This document shows, one piece after another, positions 16,300 through 25,270 of a stretch of DNA of 64,000 bases. The notes below the pieces were generated by a model. It was not told the origin of the DNA. It saw only the letters and a program-made list of their open reading frames with translations, and did not search any database. Position numbers and translations under genes: made by a program. Source of the DNA: Eggerthella sinensis (GTDB taxonomy: Bacteria > Actinomycetota > Coriobacteriia > Coriobacteriales > Eggerthellaceae); contig NZ_PPTT01000014.1 in assembly GCF_003339815.1 (NCBI RefSeq), positions 1 to 64,000 on the forward strand. The letters run 5' to 3'. Positions within the stretch are counted from its first letter, which is position 1, and every line of letters begins with the position of its first letter.

Positions 16300-17536
16300 T
16301 CTCGTCGTGTTCGAACTCAAGAAGATCGTCGCCCGCAAGGTGACGCGCGTCTCGGTGCTCGCGCTGTTCGCGCTGACCGCGCTCGTGTTCGGGCTGAACG
16401 TTTTCCAGCAGGTGGCCTTCGACGAGCAGGGCCGGCAGCTCGGCGGATTCGCGGCCATCGAGCAGAACCGAAGCTACGCCGAAGCGCTGGAAGGGCCCCT
16501 CACCGACGAGGCCGCCGCAGAGGCTGTCGCGAGCTATGCGCGGTTCTTCGACGAGAAGGGCGACGTGCTGGAATCCGTCGAAACCGACGAGCAGGCCCGC
16601 GCCGAATTCACCCGCTTCGACGCGGCCAACGGCAGCTACCTGCACCTCATCCTCACGCCGTCGATGAACGGCTACGAACCGACCGGCGTCGTGGCGTCCC
16701 GCGTCGCCTCCTCGGGCGCCGACGATCTGTACGGCGCGCGCGAGAAGCGGCTCGAGCGCCAGCTGGACGAGGGCATGAACGGCTCGTGGACCTACAGCGA
16801 CGCCGAGCGGGCGCTGTGGACCGAGAAGCTGCACGCGGTGCCGACGCCCGTCGCGTACGGCTACGCGGGAGGCTGGAGCGGCATCCTCGACTGCATCAAC
16901 TTCCTGTTCTTCGGCATCGTCGCCGTCTGCATCGGCATCGCCCCCGTGTTCGCAGCCGAGTACCAGGATCGAACCGACGCGGTGATCCTGTCGACGCGCT
17001 ACGGCAAGAGCAAGCTGGTTGCGGCCAAGATCATCGCGGCGTTTGCGTTCGCCACCGCCGTGTTCGCCACCAACGCGGCGGTGGCGGTGGGCATCCCGCT
17101 CGCCTGCTACGGCGCCGCCGGCGCCGACTTGCCCGTGCAGCTCAACGGGCTCGCGATCCCCTACGACGTGACCATGTCCCAGGCGGTGGGCATCTGCCTG
17201 GGAATCGGCTACCTGGTCACGCTCGGCTTGACGGCGCTCACGCTGCTGCTGTCGGCCAGGATGAAGTCGCCGCTGTCCATCTTCGCCATCGCGGCCGCCG
17301 TGGTCGTCCTTCCCGGATTCCTGCCCAAGACGCCGTTCGGCATCGTGAACCATCTGCTGTACCTGGCGCCCATGAACAGCATCGACTTCACGAACCTGTT
17401 CAACGCGCTCGTATCGTATCCCTTCGGGACGCTCGTGCTCGACCTGCAGACCATGGCGGTGGTCGTGCAGGTGGCGGTGATCGCGCTGTGCGTGCCGCTG
17501 GCCGCATGGTCGTTCAGGAGGCACCAGGTTTCCTGA
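16292..17536 (+). CDS. ABC-2 type permease
   Basis: A 414-residue membrane protein starting MRDLVVFELKKIVARKVTRVS. One N-terminal helix is followed by a large extracytoplasmic segment of about 180 residues and then about six helices, a topology common in ABC-2 permeases. The start ATG at 16292 has AAGGAGG upstream and lies inside the end of the ATPase gene, showing translational coupling. It is the last gene of the sigma factor operon; 52 bases of G/C-rich repeats separate it from a convergent gene. Confidence 0.88.
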   Translation: MRDLVVFELKKIVARKVTRVSVLALFALTALVFGLNVFQQVAFDEQGRQLGGFAAIEQNRSYAEALEGPLTDEAAAEAVASYARFFDEKGDVLESVETDEQARAEFTRFDAANGSYLHLILTPSMNGYEPTGVVASRVASSGADDLYGAREKRLERQLDEGMNGSWTYSDAERALWTEKLHAVPTPVAYGYAGGWSGILDCINFLFFGIVAVCIGIAPVFAAEYQDRTDAVILSTRYGKSKLVAAKIIAAFAFATAVFATNAAVAVGIPLACYGAAGADLPVQLNGLAIPYDVTMSQAVGICLGIGYLVTLGLTALTLLLSARMKSPLSIFAIAAAVVVLPGFLPKTPFGIVNHLLYLAPMNSIDFTNLFNALVSYPFGTLVLDLQTMAVVVQVAVIALCVPLAAWSFRRHQVS

Positions 17537-17588
17537 GATGCGGGGTGCGAGCGGGGTGCGCGGGGCGCGGGCGGGGTGCGGCCTTCGC

Positions 17589-18881
17589 CTAGGCGTCTTC
17601 CAGCTCGCCGGTGAGGCGTTCCTTCCAGGTGAGCTTGCGCGGGGCGAAGGGGTGCGGAAGCGAGACGTCGTGGCCGATGGAGCGCAGGGCGATGTCCCAC
17701 AATGTGCGCCGGCCGCCGTAGAACAGGTAGCGCTTCTCCTGCTCGGGAAGCCGGTCCTCGTCGACGGTGCCCGTGCGGGCGAAGCCGTCGAGGATGGCGT
17801 CGCTCGTGCGCTTCGCCTTCGCCTTGCGGTACGCCACCACGGCGTTCGCCACGAACACGCCCACCGTGTAGGGCAGCACGAAGGCCTTGACGAGGGCGAT
17901 GAGGTCGTCGGTGCGGTAGCCTGCGAGCGTCTGCGCCTGGCTGCTGAGCACCTCGGCGTCGATGGCGTGCGCGAACTGGCCGCTCTCGCTCTCGGCGGCC
18001 CAGCGCTGCACGTCCACCACCCAGGCACCTGCGAACACGATGGCCGCGCCCGAGAACACGACCGCCGCCAGGCCGAGGCCCTTGAACCAGCGCGCGACGC
18101 TGGCCATCCAGTAGTACGGCACCGTGTAGGCGTAGGCCAGCAGCAGCACCGCCGCGAACACGATGGAGCCCCCGATGACCACCGCGTCCTGCTGCACGAA
18201 GTAGGTGGTGGCCGAGCCCAGCACGCGCTGCACGTCGTAGACCCAGGCGAAGCCGTCGGCGATCATCGACTCGGCCGACAGGCCGAGGGCCGCCACGATG
18301 CGCATGCCCCAGGAGAGGAGCACGCTCAGCAGCGCGACGATGACGAAGAACGCCGGCAGCGTGACCGTGACGCTGGCAAGCCCGCGCAGCAGCGCGCTGT
18401 CGAGCCTGAGCGCGCCGTAGTAGCACAGCAGGAAGCCGCCCACGAGCACCGAGGCGAATCCCAGGTACAGCGCGATGGAGCCCGACGGCTCGAGGCCCGG
18501 CACGAAGGCGAAGGCGGCGCGCGAGGCCAACAGCGCGCACGACAGCGCCACGATGGCCACGCACCCCAGCACCCAAGCGCGTTGCAGGCGGTCGGCCTCG
18601 GTGTCGAGCGTCGCACGGCCGTCCTCGTCCACGACGAGCGTCACGTACGCGAGGCGGTGGATGCGCCGCGACACGCGCACCGCCTTGAGCGCGAACGCGG
18701 CGGCGAAGGGCGCGAACACGACGAACCCCGCGCCCGGCGGCAGCGCGAAGCACAGCGCCGCCACGAGCGCGAGCGGCACGGCCCAACGGTACAGGCTCTG
18801 GAAGGGCCGCGCCGACCAGGCGCCCAGGCGCGCGAAAGCGGCGCGGACGGCGGGTTCGATGTCTCTGAGGGCTCTCATCAT
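17589..18881 (-). CDS. Multi-span membrane protein of unknown function
   Basis: About 430 residues. Roughly eight hydrophobic helices are separated by short loops, and a soluble C-terminal tail of about 80 residues contains LFYGGRRTLWDIALRS. Two adjacent ATG codons (18881 and 18878) are plausible starts; no good ribosome binding site is visible. No domain is recognised. It is convergent with the ABC permease and divergent from the GNAT gene, so it is transcribed alone. Confidence 0.72.
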   Translation of the reverse strand: MMRALRDIEPAVRAAFARLGAWSARPFQSLYRWAVPLALVAALCFALPPGAGFVVFAPFAAAFALKAVRVSRRIHRLAYVTLVVDEDGRATLDTEADRLQRAWVLGCVAIVALSCALLASRAAFAFVPGLEPSGSIALYLGFASVLVGGFLLCYYGALRLDSALLRGLASVTVTLPAFFVIVALLSVLLSWGMRIVAALGLSAESMIADGFAWVYDVQRVLGSATTYFVQQDAVVIGGSIVFAAVLLLAYAYTVPYYWMASVARWFKGLGLAAVVFSGAAIVFAGAWVVDVQRWAAESESGQFAHAIDAEVLSSQAQTLAGYRTDDLIALVKAFVLPYTVGVFVANAVVAYRKAKAKRTSDAILDGFARTGTVDEDRLPEQEKRYLFYGGRRTLWDIALRSIGHDVSLPHPFAPRKLTWKERLTGELEDA

Positions 18882-19105
18882 GCATTCAGTGTATGGCCGC
18901 TGCGCGACGCGGACAAGCAACGGGTGGTCAACCGCCGCCCGAACGGGGCGCCCCGACGTTGGCGCTCTCGCGCCTTTCGGGCGATAATGGGAGCGAACAG
19001 GGAGAGGATGCGCGCCGAAGACGAGGGTTCTCCGCCCGAGCAGGTGGACGACGCCCTGGCACGCGGCGACCGTCCGCTGGGAACCACGACCGAAAGGAAG
19101 CCCGC

Positions 19106-19567
19106 ATGAACCCGATCACCTGCCTGCGCGAACGGCCCGACCTGCTCGACCGGGCGGCCGCCTGGTTCGCCGAGCGTTGGGACGTGCCCGCCGAAGCGTA
19201 CCGCGCGAGCATGACCGCCTGCGCGGAGCACCCCGGCGACGTGCCGCAATGGTACGCGGTGCTGGACGACGACGGAGCCATCGTGGCCGGCTGCGGCATC
19301 ATCGAGAACGATTTCCACGACCGGCCCGACCTCGCGCCCAACCTCTGCGCGCTCTACGTGGAGCCGGCGCGGCGCGGCGAGGGGATCGCACGTCGGCTGC
19401 TCGATTTCGCACGGCGCGACATGGGAGCGCGCGGCTGCGATCGCCTGTACCTCGTCACCGACCACGAGCGGCTGTACGAACGCTGCGGCTGGGAGTTCCT
19501 CTGCATGGCGACCGACAACGAAGGCGCGCCCATCCGCCTCTACGGCGCGGGGTGCCCGAAGAGCTGA
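19106..19567 (+). CDS. GNAT-family N-acetyltransferase
   Basis: A 153-residue GNAT protein. The acetyl-CoA binding motif A is visible as LYVEPARRGEGIARRLLDFARRD (about residues 86-108), after the beta-strand NLCAL. The region LYERCGWEFLCMATD fits motif B. GAAAGGAAGC precedes the ATG at 19106; longer in-frame versions lack a site. Such proteins acetylate small amines or protein N-termini. The substrate is unknown and the gene is not in an operon. Confidence 0.85.
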   Translation: MNPITCLRERPDLLDRAAAWFAERWDVPAEAYRASMTACAEHPGDVPQWYAVLDDDGAIVAGCGIIENDFHDRPDLAPNLCALYVEPARRGEGIARRLLDFARRDMGARGCDRLYLVTDHERLYERCGWEFLCMATDNEGAPIRLYGAGCPKS

Positions 19568-19627
19568 CGCGCGCTAAAGGCGTGCGCGAGAACCGGGTTC
19601 AGGCTCTCCGTGCGCGGAATCGAGCGC

Positions 19628-19706
19628 GGTTCCAGCGGTTTTCCAGCGCGGCTCCAACGGGAATCTAGCGTGGTTCCAGCGCAGGTCAAGCGCAGGTCAA
19701 GCGCAA
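19628..19706. repeat. Degenerate tandem repeat of an 11-12 bp unit (GGTTCCAGCGC type)
   Basis: About seven imperfect units follow one another: GGTTCCAGCG, TTTTCCAGCGC, GGCTCCAACGG, GAATCTAGCGT, GGTTCCAGCGCA, GGTCAAGCGCA and GGTCAAGCGCA. The spacing is close to one helical turn. They lie 70-150 bases upstream of the nuclease-like gene at 19775. Confidence 0.6.
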
Positions 19707-19774
19707 GTTTACGGTCGGTTAACGATGCGGGCCGCCCCTTGGCGCTCGCACCGGCCGCGTCGTATGCTCGAACC

Positions 19775-20758
19775 ATGACCCTGTATCTCAGCCACCTCTC
19801 AGCGCTCGCCTGCATCGCCCGCTCGGCGGACGTGGCGCCTTCCGACGCGCTGCGCCGCGCCACCCCGCGCATCGCGGGCCCGCTGCCGCCCGCCTGCGTC
19901 GCGAGCACCGCCGCCCTCGACGCGCTGTTCGACCGGAGCCTTCCCCGCCCCGAGAAGCCCGTGCATCTGCTCGTCCCGAGCGCCGCCGCGCGCACCGGCG
20001 ACGCGCGCGCAGTCTGCCATGTGCGCTCGGGTTCCTTCCCCCGCCGGTCGTTCTGGCGCCTCGCGCCGGACGCGTGCGCGAGCGGGCCGGAGCTGTGCTT
20101 CGTGCAGATGGCGGAAACGCTGCCGCAGGCGCACCTCGTCAGGCTGGGCATGGAGCTTTGCGGCACCTACGGCGTACCCACGGTCAACCAGGTGGATTTC
20201 GATCGCGCGCACCCCTACACCACCGTCGAGCGCCTCGGGCGCTTCATCGACGAGATCGGCCCGGTGCCGGGGGCGAAACAGGCGCGACGCGCGCTGCGCT
20301 CCGTCGTGGACGGGTCCGCTTCGCCGTTCGAAACCGCGCTGGTCATGCTGCTGTGCCTTCCGCTTTCCAAGGGAGGCTACGGCCTTCCCCGGCCCGAGAT
20401 GAACCGGGGCATGAACGCGCGGTGGAGCACCGTGCGCCGCGCCGCCGACAAGCGGTTCGCATGCGACCTGCTGTGGCGCGACGCAGCGGTCGCCGTCGAG
20501 TACGAGAGCTTCCAGCATCACAGCAAGAAGGGCAAGCTGGCCGACGACGCGCGCAGGCGCAACGACCTGCTCGCGCACGGGATAACCGTCGTGCCGGTCA
20601 CCACCCGAACCGTGCAGAACCTCATCGAGCTCGATCAGGTGGCGCACCTGCTGGCCCGCAAGCTCGGCAAGAGGCTGCGCCCAGACGCGCGAAGCTGGCC
20701 GGAGCGGCAGCATCGCCTTCACGGCACGCTGCTCGGCGTTCCCGACGCCCCGCGATGA
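19775..20758 (+). CDS. Protein of unknown function with a nuclease-like (DUF559/Vsr-type) C-terminus
   Basis: A 327-residue soluble protein starting MTLYLSHLSALACIARS. The C-terminal third contains FACDLLWRDAAVAVEYESFQ, then a basic stretch KKGKLADDARRRNDLLAHGI and VVPVTTRTV. A D...ExE core followed by basic residues and a hydrophobic strand resembles the endonuclease fold of DUF559/Vsr proteins and of AbiEi-like antitoxins. The first two thirds show no known domain. No clear ribosome binding site is seen at 19775, but residues upstream of it look non-coding. It stands alone and convergent to an MFS gene. Function is uncertain; a DNA-binding or DNA-cleaving role is inferred only. Confidence 0.68.
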   Translation: MTLYLSHLSALACIARSADVAPSDALRRATPRIAGPLPPACVASTAALDALFDRSLPRPEKPVHLLVPSAAARTGDARAVCHVRSGSFPRRSFWRLAPDACASGPELCFVQMAETLPQAHLVRLGMELCGTYGVPTVNQVDFDRAHPYTTVERLGRFIDEIGPVPGAKQARRALRSVVDGSASPFETALVMLLCLPLSKGGYGLPRPEMNRGMNARWSTVRRAADKRFACDLLWRDAAVAVEYESFQHHSKKGKLADDARRRNDLLAHGITVVPVTTRTVQNLIELDQVAHLLARKLGKRLRPDARSWPERQHRLHGTLLGVPDAPR

Positions 20759-20881
20759 CGGCGCTGCACCGGAACGTCGACGCAAAATGGCAAGTTTTTT
20801 CGCGATTGCGGTCTGAAAGGCGCTTTTTCGGCCCCGTGAGATCGACTGGAGGCGCAGCGCTTCGCATAATGCCTGGTCGCG

Positions 20882-20917
20882 AAAAACGGGCGAAGGGTTC
20901 GCGCCGCCCTTCGCCCG
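20882..20917 (-). terminator. Terminator for the carnitine-like operon (minus strand)
   Basis: Perfect 11 bp stem CGGGCGAAGGG / CCCTTCGCCCG with a 9 base loop. On the minus strand it is followed by TTTTTC, which makes a normal intrinsic terminator about 100 bases after the MFS stop codon. Confidence 0.85.
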
Positions 20918-21021
20918 CAATCGCGTCATTTTTTGCCACCGAGGGGCGTTTCGCGGTGCACCGCGCCCGACGCCGCGCCCCGCGCCTCGCGTCCCACGCC
21001 CCGCGCCCGCCCCGCGCTCCC

Positions 21022-22464
21022 CTACGCGCCGTGCGGGCGCGTCTCGTCGGCGTCGAGCGCGCTCGTCTCAAGAAGCGACTTGCCCTTCGTCTCGGGCGCC
21101 ATGAACACCGACAGCACGAGCCCGAGAATCACGAGCCCCGCCGCCACGAGCATGGTGGGCCCCACGCCGAACGCGGCCAGGAACAGCGGCGTGCCGTAGG
21201 TGGCGACGATGGTGCCGATGCGCGAGAACGCGATGGCGATGCCCACCGCCGAGGCGCGCACCTCGGTCGGGAACAGCTCGTTGGGATAGAGCCACTGCAG
21301 GATGCCCGGGCCGCCGCTGAAGAACGCGTACAGGCCGAACCCGAGGATGATCACGAAGACAGGCGCATCGGGGAACACCCCCAAGATGACCAGACCCACG
21401 GCCATGAGCGCGAGCGACCGGATAAGCAGGGGCCGGCGCCCCATGGAGTTCAGCCAGAACATGGCCGGAATGGAGCCGATGAGGAAGAACAGGCTGACCA
21501 CGCTCTCGCCGAGGATGGCCTCGTGCCCCACGCCCAAGCCGAACGCCGTCATGATCTCAGGTCCGAACGTGTAGATGGCGTACATGGGAACCACCTGGCA
21601 CAACGTCAGAATACCCAGGAACACGATGCGCTTGGCGTAGCCGCCGCGAAACACCTTCCCAAGCGTGGTCTTCTCGCCGGGTTCCTCCAGCTCGAGCTCC
21701 ACGTCGTCGCCGAACACGCGATGCATGATGGCTTGCGCTTCCTCCGTGCGGCCCTTCTGCGCGAGCCACATGGGCGACTCGGGGATGTCGTGGCGGCCGA
21801 CCAGCAGGATGATGCAGGGCACGACGGCCGAGCCGAGCATCCACTGCCAACCGTTCGGCACGCTGTACAGGAAGTACCCCACGAACGCGGCCACCGTGGC
21901 GCCGAGATACCACGCAGCCGACACCATGCCCATGGAGATGGAACGGTGCTGCTTAGGCGTGAACTCGGCGATGAGCGACGTGGCTATGGGATAGTCTGCG
22001 CCCACGAACACGCCGATGACGAAGCGCGCGAGGACGAGCTGCAACGGGTCGGAAGCGAACACCGACAGGATGGAGAACAGGCCGATGGCCACGACATCGA
22101 TGATGAACATCGTGCGCCGCCCGATGCGGTCGGTGAGGTACCCGCCGGCGATGGTGCCGACGAAGATGCCCAGCAGCACCGACGCGCCGATGGCGGCGCT
22201 CCAGGCGTCGGTAAGGCTGAACAGGGGCGTGATCTGCGTGAGCGCCACCCCGATGAGCGAGAGCACGTAGCCGTCGAGAAACGAGCCGCCGCTCGAGAAG
22301 AACGTGATCTTGAGCAGAAACGGCGTCATGGCCACGTCGTCGATGGTGCGCTTGGCCGACTTCTTCACCTTGTCGACCACGTCCCCGCCGATCTGCTTCG
22401 CGCCGTCGGCAACGTCGCGCATCGGGGGGCTTGTCACCTGCGTCATCTGTTTCACGTTGCTCAT
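21022..22464 (-). CDS. MFS transporter, last gene of the carnitine-like operon
   Basis: A 480-residue major facilitator with 12 predicted helices. Sugar-porter/organic-acid-type signatures are visible: GGYLTDRIGRRTMF in loop 2-3, FVIGVFVGADYPIATSLIAEF, IPESPMWLAQKGR and WLYPNELFPTEVRASAVG. An unusual N-terminal 45-residue soluble tail precedes helix 1. The ATG at 22464 has AAGGAG eight bases upstream; a GTG two codons earlier is too close. It probably imports the acid or exports the product of the neighbouring CoA pathway (inference). Confidence 0.88.
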   Translation of the reverse strand: MSNVKQMTQVTSPPMRDVADGAKQIGGDVVDKVKKSAKRTIDDVAMTPFLLKITFFSSGGSFLDGYVLSLIGVALTQITPLFSLTDAWSAAIGASVLLGIFVGTIAGGYLTDRIGRRTMFIIDVVAIGLFSILSVFASDPLQLVLARFVIGVFVGADYPIATSLIAEFTPKQHRSISMGMVSAAWYLGATVAAFVGYFLYSVPNGWQWMLGSAVVPCIILLVGRHDIPESPMWLAQKGRTEEAQAIMHRVFGDDVELELEEPGEKTTLGKVFRGGYAKRIVFLGILTLCQVVPMYAIYTFGPEIMTAFGLGVGHEAILGESVVSLFFLIGSIPAMFWLNSMGRRPLLIRSLALMAVGLVILGVFPDAPVFVIILGFGLYAFFSGGPGILQWLYPNELFPTEVRASAVGIAIAFSRIGTIVATYGTPLFLAAFGVGPTMLVAAGLVILGLVLSVFMAPETKGKSLLETSALDADETRPHGA

Positions 22465-22504
22465 GCTCACGTCTCCTTGCTTGCTGGTTTTCTTGGCTGG
22501 CGCG

Positions 22505-22528
22505 GCGCGGGGTCCTCCGACCCCGCGC
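22505..22528 (-). other. Intercistronic hairpin between hydratase and MFS genes
   Basis: Perfect 10 bp stem GCGCGGGGTC / GACCCCGCGC with a 4 base loop (CTCC), lying between the hydratase stop (22553) and the MFS start (22464). No T-run follows. It could be a partial terminator or a 3'-end stabiliser. Confidence 0.5.
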
Positions 22529-22552
22529 TGCGATCAGGATGGCAGCCCGCGC

Positions 22553-23425
22553 TTACTCCCACTCGCAGATGCCGAAGTTCAGGTGCGGCTTGGCGCCGGT
22601 CTCGTCGGCGTCGGCGTCGACGAGCTGGAAGCGGATCTCCTTGTCCCCCACCTTCCACATGCGGGTCTGCAGCGTGGTGCCCGGCAGCACCGGCGAGGTG
22701 ATGCGGGTCTTGAAGCGCTTCATGCGCTCGGGCTCGCCCGGGAAGAACGAGCTGATGATGTGGCGCATCGCGAAGCCGCCCAGGCTCACGCCGTGCGCGA
22801 TGGGGCGCTCGAGGCCCGTCTGCTCGGTGTAGGCGAAGTCGATGTGCTGCTGATGCCAGTCGCCCATGAGGCGGTAGATGAGCGGCATGTTGAGCGGCAT
22901 GGTCTCCTCGACCACGGCGTCGGGCGCGCGGTCGGGCATCTCGACGATGTCCTTTGGAGGCTTCGCGCCGCCCCAGCCGCCGTCGTAGATGCACACGTCC
23001 CACGTCTCGGTCTCGCACAGAAGCGTGCCGTCGGAGGAGTAGGAGCGGCCCGTCTGCTTCGAGAGGCACCCGCGGCCCTCGCCGCGGTCGTACAGGGCGT
23101 CCTGGGTGACGAACGTCTCGATGCGGTCGTTCATCTTGAACGGGGCGTGCAGCTTGATCTCGAAGCCGTAGTGCAGCGAGCCGTCGTAGTTGTAGCCGTA
23201 GTCGAGCGTGCGCGTCATCTCCTCGTGCACCGTCAGCGGCACGCCGAAGATGGGCAGCACCTTGAGGTCGGGGTGCTCGGCGTCGCACTCGTTGACGTAC
23301 TCGAGGTCGGTTACGCCGTCGTAGCCGGCGTTGCAGCCGAGCGCGCAGATCTCGAGGTCCTTGAACGTGTACTCCCGCACGAACGGGCCGAACTCCTTGC
23401 CCACAATTTCAGTGCTGATAGCCAT
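22553..23425 (-). CDS. MaoC-type (hydratase 2) double-hotdog enoyl-CoA hydratase
   Basis: A 290-residue protein with two hotdog halves, like hydratase 2 of eukaryotic multifunctional enzyme 2. The N-terminal half contains IFGVPLTVHEEMTRTLDYGY. The C-terminal half holds the active-site segment YRLMGDWHQQHIDFAYTEQT followed by RPIAHGVSLGG. In it the Asp and the later His of the hydratase 2 motif (GD-x-N-P-x-H) are kept, but the Asn-Pro pair is replaced by His-Gln. It would hydrate a 2-enoyl-CoA to the (R)-3-hydroxyacyl-CoA. It lies after caiC in the operon, in the role that CaiD (a crotonase) plays in E. coli. Confidence 0.85.
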   Translation of the reverse strand: MAISTEIVGKEFGPFVREYTFKDLEICALGCNAGYDGVTDLEYVNECDAEHPDLKVLPIFGVPLTVHEEMTRTLDYGYNYDGSLHYGFEIKLHAPFKMNDRIETFVTQDALYDRGEGRGCLSKQTGRSYSSDGTLLCETETWDVCIYDGGWGGAKPPKDIVEMPDRAPDAVVEETMPLNMPLIYRLMGDWHQQHIDFAYTEQTGLERPIAHGVSLGGFAMRHIISSFFPGEPERMKRFKTRITSPVLPGTTLQTRMWKVGDKEIRFQLVDADADETGAKPHLNFGICEWE

Positions 23426-23483
23426 AGCTCCCTCTCCTTTTTTCGTATTTCAAAACTCACCGGTCCTGCAACGTCAGCGAGGG

Positions 23484-23605
23484 TTTCCGTGGCGCCCCAG
23501 ATCGTGGGGAGGGCGAGGGCGAAGCGCGCCCCGAAGGAAGTCCCCGTAGGGGATACTTCGGTACGCGAGCCCTCGGCCTCGCCGCGAGATGAGGCGCCAC
23601 GGAAA
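23484..23605 (-). other. Nested-hairpin element between caiC and the hydratase gene
   Basis: The 214 base gap is bounded by a perfect 13 bp inverted repeat, TTTCCGTGGCGCC (23484-23496) and GGCGCCACGGAAA (23593-23605). Inside are smaller complementary arms, including GAGGGC/GCCCTC, CGAAG/CTTCG and TCCCC/GGGGA, so the whole 122 base segment can fold into one branched structure. A further 9 bp hairpin (23625-23646) overlaps the caiC stop codon. It could be a structured RNA or a small inverted-repeat element; nothing in it is coding. Confidence 0.55.
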
Positions 23606-23639
23606 GCCGCAGCGTCGACTCCTTGCGCTGATCGTCAGA

Positions 23640-25235
23640 TCAGCGCAACAACCGCTTCTCTATCTTCATGCTGCACGTGCGCGGGAACGAGTGCACGATC
23701 TCCACGTACGAGGGCACCTTGAAGCCGGCCATGTGCCCCTCGCAGTACGAAAGCACGTCCTCCTCGGTGAGCTCAGCGCCGGCGCACGGCAGCACGAACG
23801 CCTTGACCGCCTGGTCGCGGATAGGGTCGTCCACGCCGATGACGGCCGCTTCCGCGATGAGGGGATGGTCCACCAGCACGTTCTCCAGCTCGGTGGTGGA
23901 GATGTTCTCCCCCGCCCGCTTGATCATGTTCACCTTGCGGTCGACGAAGAAGAACCAGCCGTCCTCGTCCACGTAGCCCTTGTCGCCCGTCTTGAGCCAG
24001 CCGTCGTCCGTGAACGTGCGCGCGGTGGCCTCCGGGTCGTTGAAATACTCCTTCATGATAGTGCGTCCGCGCTGCCCGTGCACCTGGATCTCGCCGATTT
24101 CGCCGGGAGCGGCCTGCACGCCGTCCTCGCGCATGATGCGCACCTCGTAGCCGAGCCCCGCGCGCCCCACGCTCGGCCAGCGGCGCGGGCCGGCGGGCGG
24201 GTCGGTGAGCACCCAGCCGATGGACTCGGTGGAGCCGTACGTGTTCATGAGGCGCACGCCGAAGCGCTCCTCGAAGGCGGCCTTCTCGGCGTCGGACACC
24301 GGCAGGAAGTACAGCATCTCGCGCAGCGTGTGGTTCCGGTCGTCGGGCGATGCGGGCTGCAGCATGAGCGTGCGCAGCATCATGGCGACGCACTGCGTGA
24401 CCGTGGCCCCGAACTCGCGGATCTGCGACCAGAAGCGGCGCGCGCTGTACTTCTCCACCACGATGAGCTCGGCTCCCGCGGTGAGCACCGGCATGAGCGC
24501 GGCCAGCTGGAAGTTGGAATGGCAGGCCGGCATGGTGGTGAGCAGGCGGTCGTCGCGCGTGAGCGTGACCTCCCAGTCGCCGTACAGGCCGCTGAACAGG
24601 ATGTTCGCATGGGTGAGCACGACGCCCTTCGGGCGCGACGTCGTGCCGCTCGTGAAGATGATCTCGGCCGGATCGTCCGCGCTGAGCGGGCGCACCTCGT
24701 CGAGCTCGGCCGCGGCGGCGGCGCGCAGCTGCGAGAAGTCGCGCAGCGCATCGTCCTGCTCGAGCGCCGCCAAGGCCTCGCCCAGCCCCTCGACGCCCTC
24801 CTCGGCGGTGCGGGCCACGAGCACGCCCTTCGGCAGGTAGGGGCCCTCCGCGCGCACAGCGCGGTACAGGTCGAGGAACTTCGGCTCCACGAGCGCGCAG
24901 GTGGCCCCGGTGCGGTCGAGCACGTAGGCGGCCTCCTCCACGAGGTTCTGCTCGTTCATGGGAACCATGACGGCGCCGATCTTCGCGAGGCCGAACAGGC
25001 ACATCATGAATTCCGGGCACGTGCACAGCTGCACGCACACGCGCTCGCCCGCCTGCACGCCCATCGACAGGAACACGTTGGCGGTGCGGTCGATCTCCTC
25101 GTTGAACGCACGGTACGTGTACGTGCTCGTCGCGTCCGCGCGGTCGCGGAAGCGAAGGAAGACGCGGTCGCCGCAGGCGGCCACGAGGCCGTCCCACAGG
25201 CTGCGCACCGTTTCGTTTCCCACGATGTCGGTCAT
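23640..25235 (-). CDS. caiC: CaiC-like carnitine/crotonobetaine-type CoA ligase
   Basis: A 531-residue AMP-forming acyl-CoA ligase. The phosphate loop is IIFTSGTTSRPKGVVLTH (about residues 177-194); later motifs are NTYGSTESIGW, DGWLKTGDKGYVDEDGWFFFVDRK and the C-terminal FPRTCSMKIEKRLLR, whose lysine fits the adenylation residue. The overall pattern and its place beside caiA- and caiB-like genes make it a CaiC homologue. Whether the substrate is a betaine or another acid is not shown. AAGGGTGGG precedes the ATG at 25235. It would make the first CoA ester that CaiB then recycles. Confidence 0.85.
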   Translation of the reverse strand: MTDIVGNETVRSLWDGLVAACGDRVFLRFRDRADATSTYTYRAFNEEIDRTANVFLSMGVQAGERVCVQLCTCPEFMMCLFGLAKIGAVMVPMNEQNLVEEAAYVLDRTGATCALVEPKFLDLYRAVRAEGPYLPKGVLVARTAEEGVEGLGEALAALEQDDALRDFSQLRAAAAAELDEVRPLSADDPAEIIFTSGTTSRPKGVVLTHANILFSGLYGDWEVTLTRDDRLLTTMPACHSNFQLAALMPVLTAGAELIVVEKYSARRFWSQIREFGATVTQCVAMMLRTLMLQPASPDDRNHTLREMLYFLPVSDAEKAAFEERFGVRLMNTYGSTESIGWVLTDPPAGPRRWPSVGRAGLGYEVRIMREDGVQAAPGEIGEIQVHGQRGRTIMKEYFNDPEATARTFTDDGWLKTGDKGYVDEDGWFFFVDRKVNMIKRAGENISTTELENVLVDHPLIAEAAVIGVDDPIRDQAVKAFVLPCAGAELTEEDVLSYCEGHMAGFKVPSYVEIVHSFPRTCSMKIEKRLLR

Positions 25236-25270
25236 CGTCCCACCCTTCTCCGTCACTCGATCCTTGAGAT

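Noticed and set aside
17539-17581. G/C-rich repeats (GCGGGGTGCG) as a terminator or regulatory repeat
   Set aside because: Three imperfect copies in a short gap between convergent genes; no complementary stem with a T-run is formed.
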